From: JADYZU01 sp964540965 | Lineage (GTDB): Bacteria; Pseudomonadota; Alphaproteobacteria; Rhodobacterales; Rhodobacteraceae | Reading direction: 5' to 3' | NCBI GenBank assembly: GCA_964540965.1 | Contig: CAZIOT010000005.1 | Location: 124,001-188,000 of the forward strand | Length of the DNA stretch: 64,000 bases | Part shown: piece by piece, positions 27,453-34,728 of the stretch | Layout of the letters: the number at the start of each line of letters is the position of its first letter | How positions within the stretch are numbered: position 1 is the first letter of the stretch | Position numbers and translations under genes: made by a program | Notes under the pieces: generated by a model | The model's input: the letters and a program-made list of their open reading frames with translations, nothing else | The model's database searches: none | Told to the model about the DNA's origin: nothing

Positions 27453-28355
27453 ATGCGCCTGTTGACCGCCGCCCTGTGCCTTGCCCTTCTTGCCGCGCCG
27501 GCCGACGCGCAAGAGGTTGACGATTATCACCTGATGGACCTGACGCAACGCTTCAACGCCGGCGACTATTCCGTCCTGCCCGAGGCGCAGACCCTTGCCG
27601 ATGCCGGGGTGCCGCGGGCGATGTTCGTCATCGCGGTGGCGCATCTCTACGGCCAGGGCGTGCCGCAGGACCACCCCGCCGGCGTCGACTGGCTGACGCG
27701 CGCCGCCGAGGCCGGCTTTCCCCGCGCCATGGTGACGCTGGGCCGGGCGTGGCACAACGGCTGGTATGACCTGACCCGTGATCCCGACAACGCCCGTCTG
27801 TGGCTGGAACGCGCTGCCGCGCTTGACACGCCCGAGGCTTTCGGGGCGCTGGGGAAGATCTGGCAATGCGGCTCCTGCGGCCCGGTCGACCCCGCCCGCG
27901 CCGAGATGCTGTACCGCCGCGGCGTCACCCTGGGCGATACCGAGTCGATGGTCGGGCTGGGGCGGATGCTGACCGCCCCCGGCCAGCTTGAGGAAGCGCG
28001 TGCGCTGTTTCGCCGCGCCGCTCTGGCCGGCAATGTCGAGGGCGCGTGGCGCTGGGGCGGCATGGCGCGCGACGGGCTGGGCGGGGCGCGGGATCCGGCC
28101 GCCGCGCGCGAAGGCTTCGTCATCGCCGCTGCCGCCGGCAACGCCAGCGCCGCCCTCGATCTGGCCTATCTATTGCGCGAATACCCCGACCTTGCCCTGT
28201 CGCCGACCGAGGCGCTGGTCTGGTGCCTGCGCGGCCGGGCCGTAGCGACCGAGGCGCTTTTGACCGAAACCACGGCGCTGTGCGACAGCCTGTCCGCCGG
28301 CCATTCCGCCGCCGATCTCAAGGCCGCCGCGGCCGAGGCTGCTGCACCGCCTTGA
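27453..28355 (+). CDS. Secreted Sel1-repeat protein 2
   Basis: A 300-aa exported protein with a signal peptide (MRLLTAALCLALLAAPADAQ) and about six Sel1 repeats (AAEAGFPRAMVTLGRAWHNG, AALAGNVEGAWRWGGMARDG). GGAG is 7 bases ahead of the ATG. It shares its end region (VWCLRGRAVATEALL) with the LAWCFWALEHAP region of the first protein, which supports paralogy. Partner proteins are unknown. Confidence 0.85.
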   Translation: MRLLTAALCLALLAAPADAQEVDDYHLMDLTQRFNAGDYSVLPEAQTLADAGVPRAMFVIAVAHLYGQGVPQDHPAGVDWLTRAAEAGFPRAMVTLGRAWHNGWYDLTRDPDNARLWLERAAALDTPEAFGALGKIWQCGSCGPVDPARAEMLYRRGVTLGDTESMVGLGRMLTAPGQLEEARALFRRAALAGNVEGAWRWGGMARDGLGGARDPAAAREGFVIAAAAGNASAALDLAYLLREYPDLALSPTEALVWCLRGRAVATEALLTETTALCDSLSAGHSAADLKAAAAEAAAPP

Positions 28356-28376
28356 AATCCGCCGGCAAGGGGGCGA

Positions 28377-28406
28377 CATGGGGCCTGCAAGTCGGGAGGC
28401 CCCATG
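28377..28406 (+). promoter_or_regulatory. Hairpin covering the start codon of the RatA/Coq10-like gene
   Basis: CATGGGGCC (28377-28385) pairs with GGCCCCATG (28398-28406) across a 12-base loop. The right arm contains the ATG start codon (28404) and the end of the ribosome-binding site GGGAGG (28394-28399). The stem would hide the start of translation until it is opened. The fold is visible in the sequence; regulation is inferred. Confidence 0.5.
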
Positions 28407-28847
28407 CCGCAGCACAGCGAGACGCGATTTCTGCCTTATCCTGCGCGAGGAATGTATGATCTGGTGGCCGATGTCGCCGCCTATCCGCAATTCCTGCCAT
28501 GGACGGCTGCGGCGCGGGTCCGCTCGGTGACCGATCAGGGCGACCATCAGGTGATGCTTGCCGACCTCGTGGTGTCGTTCAAGGTGTTCCGCGAAAGTTT
28601 CGGCAGCCGGGTGACTTTGTGGCCCGCCGATCTGCGCATCGACACCGAATACCTCGACGGGCCGTTCAGCCGCATGGAAAGCCGCTGGCAGTTCCGCGAC
28701 CGGGACGGCGGCTGCGATGTCGATTTCGCGGTGGATTTCGAATTCCGCAACCGCCTGCTTGCCGGCGCCGCGGGGCTGTTCTTCAACGAGGCGATGACCC
28801 GGATCGTGCGTGCCTTCGAAGCGCGGGCGAAACAGCTTTACGGCTGA
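28404..28847 (+). CDS. RatA/Coq10-type START-domain protein
   Basis: A 147-aa single-domain protein of the polyketide cyclase/START family, like Coq10 (coenzyme Q binding) and RatA. It begins HSETRFLPYPARGMYDLVAD and holds FLPWTAAARV and GPFSRMESRWQF, which are family hallmarks. The predicted role is to bind ubiquinone or another lipid in respiration. The start codon lies inside a hairpin stem (28377-28406). It is convergent with cinA; three tandem palindromes separate them. Confidence 0.87.
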   Translation: MPQHSETRFLPYPARGMYDLVADVAAYPQFLPWTAAARVRSVTDQGDHQVMLADLVVSFKVFRESFGSRVTLWPADLRIDTEYLDGPFSRMESRWQFRDRDGGCDVDFAVDFEFRNRLLAGAAGLFFNEAMTRIVRAFEARAKQLYG

Positions 28848-28849
28848 CG

Positions 28850-28918
28850 CCGGTTTCCGCGCGGAAACCGGGACAGAGCCCGCGCGGGCTCTGGTCACGG
28901 ATCGCGCGCGCGATCCGT
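28850..28918. repeat. Three tandem loopless palindromes between two convergent genes
   Basis: Three perfect palindromes follow one another: 28850-28871 (22 bp, left half CCGGTTTCCGC), 28874-28893 (20 bp, left half CAGAGCCCGC) and 28897-28918 (22 bp, left half ACGGATCGCGC). Spacers are 2 and 3 bases. They start just after the RatA-like gene, and the third runs into the last codons of cinA. There is no T-tract. Confidence 0.88.
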
Positions 28919-29383
28919 CTCGTTCAAGGCCCGCGTCAGCATGTCCAGCGCGTGGTCCCGCGCCGCAATCCGCACCTGCGCCCGCCCGATGGCTCCGAAC
29001 TCCACGGTCTCGGTCCTGACGCCGGTGCCGGTGGCAAGGCCGAAACAGACCCGCCCCTCGGGCTTGAACTCGGATCCGCCCGGCCCGGCGATGCCGGTGG
29101 TGGCGACCGCGACCTGGGCCGCGGACCGCGCGAGCGCGCCCGCCGCCATCTCGGCCGCCACCTCCTCGCTGACGGCGCCATGGGCGGCAAGGGTTTCCGG
29201 CCGCACCCCCAGCATCGCCACCTTGGCGGCGTTGGAATAGGTGACAAAGCCGCGGTCGAACACCGCCGAGGATCCCGCCACATCGGTGATCGCGGCGGCA
29301 ACCATGCCGGCGGTGCAGCTTTCGGCGGTGGCGATCATCGCCCCGCGGGCCAGCGCCAGCCGCAGGATGTCATCGGCACGCAT
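28895..29383 (-). CDS. CinA C-terminal domain protein (nicotinamide-nucleotide amidohydrolase)
   Basis: A 162-aa stand-alone CinA C-terminal domain, PncC type, which deamidates nicotinamide mononucleotide in the pyridine nucleotide cycle. Visible motifs are TAESCTAGMVAAAITDVAGSS at the start and TTGIAGPGGSEFKPEGRVCFG in the middle. The ATG is one base after the pgpA stop, so it is the last gene of the ispDF-pgpA-cinA operon. Its last seven codons lie in a palindrome. Confidence 0.9.
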   Translation of the reverse strand: MRADDILRLALARGAMIATAESCTAGMVAAAITDVAGSSAVFDRGFVTYSNAAKVAMLGVRPETLAAHGAVSEEVAAEMAAGALARSAAQVAVATTGIAGPGGSEFKPEGRVCFGLATGTGVRTETVEFGAIGRAQVRIAARDHALDMLTRALNETDRARDP

Positions 29384-29384
29384 C

Positions 29385-29885
29385 TCAGCCCATCATCGGT
29401 TGCAAGAGCATGTGGTAAAGCCCGGCCAGCACCACCGAGACCAGACCCGCGAACAGCCCCGCCCACAGGTCGTCGGCCATGACGCCAAGGGCATCGCCGC
29501 GGCGGTCGGCGCGGCCGACCAGCCAGGGTTTCCAGATGTCGAACAGGCGGAAGGCGAGGAAGGGCACGACATAGCCGGGCCAGGCGGCCAGCAGGTCGGC
29601 GCCATGCCGCGCCAGCGGGATGACGGTAAAGCTCATCGCCAACCATTGCCCGGCGAATTCGTCGACCACGATTTCGGCAGGGTCGCTGTCGGCCTGTCCG
29701 GCAATCGCCCGCGGCACCGCCCAGATGCCCAGGATCGTCGCCAGTGCCGCCAGAACCGGCACCGCCCACCACAGCCCCGCCTGATACAGCGCCACCCCCA
29801 CCGCCACCGCAATCGCCGAGGCCCAGGTGCCCGGCGCCGGGCGCAGATGGCCCACGCCCAGCACGGTGACCACGGCGCGGATCAC
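29385..29885 (-). CDS. pgpA: Phosphatidylglycerophosphatase A
   Basis: Integral membrane phosphatase of 166 aa that makes phosphatidylglycerol. It has PAPGTWASAIA at the N-terminus and the family motif EIVVDEFAGQWLAM, then FDIWKPWLVGRADRRGDALGVMADD. The start is GTG at 29885 in a GTGA overlap with the ispDF stop. Length is normal. Cotranslation with ispDF ties it to the membrane/isoprenoid gene group. Confidence 0.92.
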   Translation of the reverse strand: MIRAVVTVLGVGHLRPAPGTWASAIAVAVGVALYQAGLWWAVPVLAALATILGIWAVPRAIAGQADSDPAEIVVDEFAGQWLAMSFTVIPLARHGADLLAAWPGYVVPFLAFRLFDIWKPWLVGRADRRGDALGVMADDLWAGLFAGLVSVVLAGLYHMLLQPMMG

Positions 29886-31009
29886 GCCTGCACCAGGGTC
29901 GCGGTGGCAAGGGCCGCGATCCCCTCGCGCCGGCCGGTAAAGCCCAGTTCCTCGGAGGTGGTGGCCTTGACGCTGATCCGGCCGGCGTCGATGCCGGTGA
30001 TCCGCGCCAGCGTGTCCCGCATCGCCGCCGCATGCGGGCCGATCTTCGGCGCCTCGCAGATCAGCGTCACGTCGCAATGCGTGATGCGAAAGCCGCGGTC
30101 GCGGGCAAGGGCGGCGGCATGGGCCAGGAAGATCTCGCTTGCCGCACCCTTCCATTGCGGGTCCGAGGGCGGGAAATGCCGGCCGATATCGCCTTCGGCC
30201 AGCGCGCCATAGATCGCATCGGTCAGGGCATGCATGCCGACATCGGCATCGGAATGGCCGACAAGGCCATGGGAATGCGGGATTTCCACGCCGCACAGCC
30301 AGACGCTGCCCCCCGGTCCGAAACGATGCACGTCGAAACCGTTGCCGGTGCGGATATCCAAGGCGGCCCCCAAAATGCGTTCCGCCCGGGCGAAATCGCC
30401 GGGCAGGGTGATCTTCAGATTGTCCTCGTCGCCGGGGACGATGGCAACCGGCCATCCTGCCGCGCGGGCGACCTCGACATCATCCGCCGCCTCGCCCTGA
30501 AAGGCGCGATGCGCGGCAAGGATGGCGTCGAAGGCAAAACCCTGTGGCGTCTGCGCGCGGTAAAGGCCGGCGCGATCCACGGTCCCCGTCACGATGCCGC
30601 CGGCGCCGCGCCACAGGGCATCGGTCACCGCCAGGGCCGGCGCCACCGCCGGGGCGGTGTCCAGTGCGTCAAGAACCCGCCGGACCAGCGCCGCCGTCAC
30701 CAGCGGCCGCGCCGCATCATGGATCAGCACGCAGGCCGGCGCGTGCGGCACCAGCGCCTCGAGCCCGGCGCGCACGCTTGCGGCCCGGGTCGCGCCGCCC
30801 GCGACCGTGATCAGCCCGTCGCGCGGCGCCAGCAGGTGCCGGTCGTCGGGATGCAGCACCACGACAAGGGGCCCCAGCCCCGGCAAGTCCAGCGCCGCGA
30901 TCGTCCGGTCAAGGACGCGGCGGCCGGCAAGTTCCTGCCATTGCTTGGCAATTTCGCCCCCGGCGCGGCTGCCGCGGCCGGCGGCGACGATGATGACGGC
31001 TGTGGACAT
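29882..31009 (-). CDS. ispDF: Bifunctional MEP pathway enzyme IspD/IspF
   Basis: A 375-aa fusion enzyme for two steps of the non-mevalonate isoprenoid pathway. The IspD half (residues 1-220) has AAGRGSRAGGEIAKQWQELAG. The IspF half has GNGFDVHRFGPG, HSDADVGMHALTDAI and the final STSEELGFTGRREGIAA-like region; metal-binding His and Asp are present. The fusion is typical of alphaproteobacteria. ATG at 31009 is chosen because homology begins there. It is divergent from dusB. Confidence 0.96.
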   Translation of the reverse strand: MSTAVIIVAAGRGSRAGGEIAKQWQELAGRRVLDRTIAALDLPGLGPLVVVLHPDDRHLLAPRDGLITVAGGATRAASVRAGLEALVPHAPACVLIHDAARPLVTAALVRRVLDALDTAPAVAPALAVTDALWRGAGGIVTGTVDRAGLYRAQTPQGFAFDAILAAHRAFQGEAADDVEVARAAGWPVAIVPGDEDNLKITLPGDFARAERILGAALDIRTGNGFDVHRFGPGGSVWLCGVEIPHSHGLVGHSDADVGMHALTDAIYGALAEGDIGRHFPPSDPQWKGAASEIFLAHAAALARDRGFRITHCDVTLICEAPKIGPHAAAMRDTLARITGIDAGRISVKATTSEELGFTGRREGIAALATATLVQA

Positions 31010-31083
31010 GACCCGACCCCTGTTGCCGCGCCTGATTAGGCCCTGTGCCGGACTTGCGCAAATCCTTCGTTTCCGCGCGCCGG

Positions 31084-31104
31084 ACTGCCTGAAAAACAGG
31101 CAGT
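31084..31104. repeat. 8-bp inverted repeat in the ispDF/dusB divergent region
   Basis: ACTGCCTG and CAGGCAGT flank AAAAA within the 164-base gap between ispDF and dusB. The stem is perfect and the loop is 5 bases. It could be an operator for one of the two divergent operons or a transcript hairpin. No known consensus fits well. Confidence 0.4.
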
Positions 31105-31173
31105 TGCCGAAAACCGGGCAGGCTCTGCGGCTGTGGCATTGTGGCAGGTGCCGCCGCCGCATAGATCAGGGCC

Positions 31174-32190
31174 ATGCGCGCAATTTCCGGGCAAATGAAC
31201 ACAGACAGGGCAGGCGCCCCCGCTTTGCCGGGGCGCAGCGACCTTGCGCCGGTGGTCCTCGCGCCGCTTTCGGGCATCACCGACCTGCCGTTCCGCCGCC
31301 TTGTCGCCCGTTTCGGCGCCCGCTGGGTGGTGTCCGAAATGGTGGCGGCGGGCGAACTGATCGCGGCGCGGCCGGGCAGCCGCGAACGCGCGGAACTGGG
31401 CCTGGACCAGGCGCATACCGCCGTGCAACTGGCCGGCCGCGACCCGGCGCCGATGGCCGAGGCGGCGCGGATGGTCGCGGGGCAGGGCGCCCGGATGATC
31501 GACATCAACATGGGCTGCCCGGCGCGCAAGGTCACCGGCGGGCTGTCCGGATCGGCGCTGATGCGCGACCTTGACCATGCCGAGCGGATCGTCGCTGCGG
31601 TGGTCGGGGCCGTCGATGTGCCGGTCAGCCTCAAGATGCGGCTGGGCTGGGATGAGGGGCAGCGGAACGCCGCCGATCTTGCCGCCCGGGCCGAGGGGGC
31701 GGGCGTGGTGCTGGTCACCGTCCATGGCCGCACCCGCTGCCAGTTCTATGAGGGTCGTGCCGACTGGGCGGCGATCCGCGCGGTGAAACAGGCGGTGCGG
31801 ATCCCGGTGATCGCCAATGGCGACATCACCGATACCGCGACGGCGCGGGCCGCGCTTGCCGCCTCGGGCGCCGATGCAGTGATGGTCGGGCGCGGCGCGC
31901 AGGGGGCGCCCTGGCGCCTGGCGCAGATTGCCGCCGGTCTGGACGGCGCCACGCCGCCGGAAACGCCCGTGGGCGGCGATCTTTTCGACATCGTGTCCGA
32001 GCATTACGAGGCGATGCTCACCTTCTATGGCACCCATCTGGGCCAGCGCGTCGCCCGCAAGCATCTGGGCTGGTATATGGACCGCGCCGCCACGCCGGCG
32101 GATCTGCGGCAGCGGATCGTCACCGGCACGCCGCAGGACGTGCTGCACCTGATCCCCGCCGCCCTTGGCCTGCGGCCGGAGGCGGCATGA
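31174..32190 (+). CDS. dusB: tRNA-dihydrouridine synthase
   Basis: FMN enzyme of 338 aa that reduces uridines in tRNA; in Rhodobacter this gene is called nifR3 and heads the ntr operon, as here. Motifs: LAPLSGITDLPFR at the N-terminus, the catalytic Cys in DINMGCPARKV, and the phosphate site VMVGRGAQG. The start at 31174 is used; an ATG seven codons later is an alternative. Its stop overlaps the ntrB start by 4 bases (ATGA). Confidence 0.95.
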   Translation: MRAISGQMNTDRAGAPALPGRSDLAPVVLAPLSGITDLPFRRLVARFGARWVVSEMVAAGELIAARPGSRERAELGLDQAHTAVQLAGRDPAPMAEAARMVAGQGARMIDINMGCPARKVTGGLSGSALMRDLDHAERIVAAVVGAVDVPVSLKMRLGWDEGQRNAADLAARAEGAGVVLVTVHGRTRCQFYEGRADWAAIRAVKQAVRIPVIANGDITDTATARAALAASGADAVMVGRGAQGAPWRLAQIAAGLDGATPPETPVGGDLFDIVSEHYEAMLTFYGTHLGQRVARKHLGWYMDRAATPADLRQRIVTGTPQDVLHLIPAALGLRPEAA

Positions 32191-33266
32191 TCCTTGATAC
32201 TGCGCTCTGGTCGTCGCTGCCGGTCCCGGCGCTGCTGATCGCGCCCGACGACACCATCGCCGACATGAATCCGGCGGCCGAACTGTTCCTCAACCTCTCG
32301 GCGCGGGTCGTGCGTGGCCAGCCGGTCTGGGACCGCGTCCTGGTCGATGTGGCGCTCGAGGCCGCCTATGCCCGCACCCGCGACAACAGCTCGTCGCTGT
32401 TCGTCAACGATGTCGATGTCGGTTCGTTCGAACGGCCGCCGATGCAATGCAACCTTCAGATCGCGCCCCTGCAGGGGTCGGGCGGCCATATGCTGCTGAT
32501 GATCTCGCCCCGCGACATCGCCAGCCGGATGACCCAGAACGCGTCCAGCGGCAAGGCGGCGAAATCGGCCATCGGCATGGCCGAAATGCTGGCCCATGAG
32601 ATCAAGAATCCGCTGGCCGGGATCACCGGCGCGGCACAGCTTCTGTCGATGGAACTGTCAGGCGCCGATCTGGAATTGACCGACCTCATCGTCGAGGAAT
32701 CGCGGCGGATCGTGAAACTGCTGGAACAGGTCGAGCAATTCGGCAACCTGCGCCCCCCCGCGCTGCGGGCGGTGAATATCCACGACATCCTTGACCGGGT
32801 GCGGACCTCGGCCTCGGTCGGGTTCGGCGCGCATATGATGTTCATCGAGGATTACGATCCGTCGCTGCCGCAGGCCCATGCCGACCCCGACCAGTTGCTG
32901 CAGGTGTTCCTCAACCTTGTGAAGAACGCCTGCGAGGCGGGCCGCACCGGCGGCACCATCCGCCTGCGCAGCTTCTATGACACCTCGCTGCGCCTGCGCC
33001 GCACGGACGGCACCAGCGCCCGGCTGCCCCTGCAGGTCGAGGTGGTGGATGACGGGCCGGGCCTGCCGCCCGACATCGCCGCGGACGTGTTCGAACCCTT
33101 CGTTTCCGGGCGCGAGAACGGCACCGGCCTTGGCCTTGCGCTGGTGTCGAAACTGATCGGGGACATTGGCGGCTGGATTTCGGTTGAATCGCAGCCCGGC
33201 CGCACCGTCTTTCGCGTCTCGCTGCCCATCGCCCCCCAGGAAACTGACCAGCCGGAGAAAGCCTGA
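32187..33266 (+). CDS. ntrB: Nitrogen regulation sensor kinase NtrB
   Basis: Cytosolic histidine kinase of 359 aa that reads nitrogen status through PII protein and phosphorylates NtrC. An N-terminal PAS-like domain (residues about 10-110) is followed by the phosphoacceptor His137 in MLAHEIKNPLAGI, and the ATP-binding boxes NLVKNACEAG, VVDDGPGLP and GTGLGLALV. The ATG is coupled to the dusB stop. NtrC follows after three bases. Confidence 0.96.
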   Translation: MILDTALWSSLPVPALLIAPDDTIADMNPAAELFLNLSARVVRGQPVWDRVLVDVALEAAYARTRDNSSSLFVNDVDVGSFERPPMQCNLQIAPLQGSGGHMLLMISPRDIASRMTQNASSGKAAKSAIGMAEMLAHEIKNPLAGITGAAQLLSMELSGADLELTDLIVEESRRIVKLLEQVEQFGNLRPPALRAVNIHDILDRVRTSASVGFGAHMMFIEDYDPSLPQAHADPDQLLQVFLNLVKNACEAGRTGGTIRLRSFYDTSLRLRRTDGTSARLPLQVEVVDDGPGLPPDIAADVFEPFVSGRENGTGLGLALVSKLIGDIGGWISVESQPGRTVFRVSLPIAPQETDQPEKA

Positions 33267-33269
33267 GCC

Positions 33270-34634
33270 ATGGACGGAACCGTTCTTGTAGCCGACGATG
33301 ACCGCACCATCCGCACCGTGCTGACCCAGGCCCTGATGCGGGCGGGCTGCAAGGTGCATGCCACCTCGTCGCTGGTGACGCTGATGCGCTGGGTGGAAGA
33401 GGGCAAGGGCGATCTGGTGATCTCGGATGTCATCATGCCCGACGGCAACGGATTGCAGCAACTGCCGGAGATCGCCCGCGCCCGGCCCGGCCTGCCGGTG
33501 ATCGTGATTTCGGCGCAGAACACGATCATGACGGCGATCCAGGCGGCCGAGGCCGAGGCCTTCGACTATCTGCCGAAACCCTTCGACCTGCCCGACCTGA
33601 TGAAACGCGCCGCCCGCGCGCTCGAGGTCAAGCGGCGGGTGACACCCTTGCGCGGCACGGCCGAACCGCGCGGCGACGACCTACCGCTGGTCGGGCGCAC
33701 GCCGGCAATGCAGGCGCTGTATCGTCTTGTCGCGCGGGTGATGAACACCACGCTCCCGGTCCTGATCACCGGCGAATCGGGCACCGGAAAATCGCTGATC
33801 GCCAAGGCGATCCACGATTTCTCTGACCGGCGCAGCCTGCCTTTCGCCACCGTCACCGCCGCCGACCTTGGCAATGCCGACGGCGCCGCCGCCCTGATGC
33901 AGCGCGCCCGCGGCGGTTCGATCCTGCTCGACGAGGTGTCCGACCTGAACGAGGACGCGCAGGCGCGCATGGTGCGGATGCTTGACCAGATGGGCGACAA
34001 TGCGCCGCGGGTCATGGCGACCTCGCGCACCGATCTGGCGCAGCGGATGGAGGCCGGGACCTTCCGCGAGGATCTGTTCTATCGCCTTGGCGGCGTCAGC
34101 ATCGCCGTGCCCGCCCTGCGCGAACGGGTCGACGACATCCCGCTGCTCGCCGGGCATTTCCTGGCCCGGGCCGAACGCGAGGGGCTGCCGCTGCGGCGGC
34201 TGTCGCCGGGCGCGCTTGACCTTGTGCGCAGCTATTCCTGGCCCGGCAATGTGCGGCAACTGGAAAACGCCATCCGCCGCCTTGTCGTCACCGCGCCCGA
34301 AGAAGAGATCAGCCGTGCCGAGGTCGAGTCGGTGCTGGGCAACCAGCCGGCGATGGAGCCGTTGCGCGGCGTGGGCGAGGGCGACAAGCTGATGGCATCG
34401 GTCGCGCGGCACCTGCGGCGTTACTTCGACCTGCACGGCGGGATGCTGCCGCCGCCCGGCCTGTACAACCGGATCCTGCGCGAGGTCGAGATTCCCCTGA
34501 TCGAGATCGCGCTGGATGCCACCGGCGGGAACCAGGCCAAATGTGCCGACCTTCTTGGCATCAACCGCAATACCTTGCGCAAGAAGATCACCGATCTGGA
34601 TATTCGCGTGACACGGCGGCGCAAGTTGATGTAA
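33270..34634 (+). CDS. ntrC: Nitrogen regulator NtrC without GAFTGA loop
   Basis: Response regulator of 454 aa. The receiver has phosphoacceptor Asp53 (SDVIMP). The AAA+ domain keeps Walker A (GESGTGKS, 168-175) and Walker B (ILLDEVSD, 218-225), but only about 20 residues separate PFATVTAADL from the Walker B strand and the GAFTGA loop that touches sigma-54 is missing. The C-terminal helix-turn-helix reads KCADLLGINRNTLRKK. This matches Rhodobacter NtrC, which activates sigma-70 RNA polymerase. It belongs to the dusB-ntr operon. Confidence 0.95.
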   Translation: MDGTVLVADDDRTIRTVLTQALMRAGCKVHATSSLVTLMRWVEEGKGDLVISDVIMPDGNGLQQLPEIARARPGLPVIVISAQNTIMTAIQAAEAEAFDYLPKPFDLPDLMKRAARALEVKRRVTPLRGTAEPRGDDLPLVGRTPAMQALYRLVARVMNTTLPVLITGESGTGKSLIAKAIHDFSDRRSLPFATVTAADLGNADGAAALMQRARGGSILLDEVSDLNEDAQARMVRMLDQMGDNAPRVMATSRTDLAQRMEAGTFREDLFYRLGGVSIAVPALRERVDDIPLLAGHFLARAEREGLPLRRLSPGALDLVRSYSWPGNVRQLENAIRRLVVTAPEEEISRAEVESVLGNQPAMEPLRGVGEGDKLMASVARHLRRYFDLHGGMLPPPGLYNRILREVEIPLIEIALDATGGNQAKCADLLGINRNTLRKKITDLDIRVTRRRKLM

Positions 34635-34728
34635 TGCTGCAACAGGACCGTGACTGAATCGCCGCAAGGCGGCGGGGGACGGACCGGCGGAACAGGGGCG
34701 CAAAGTCCCGGCAGCAGAGGCACGACAA

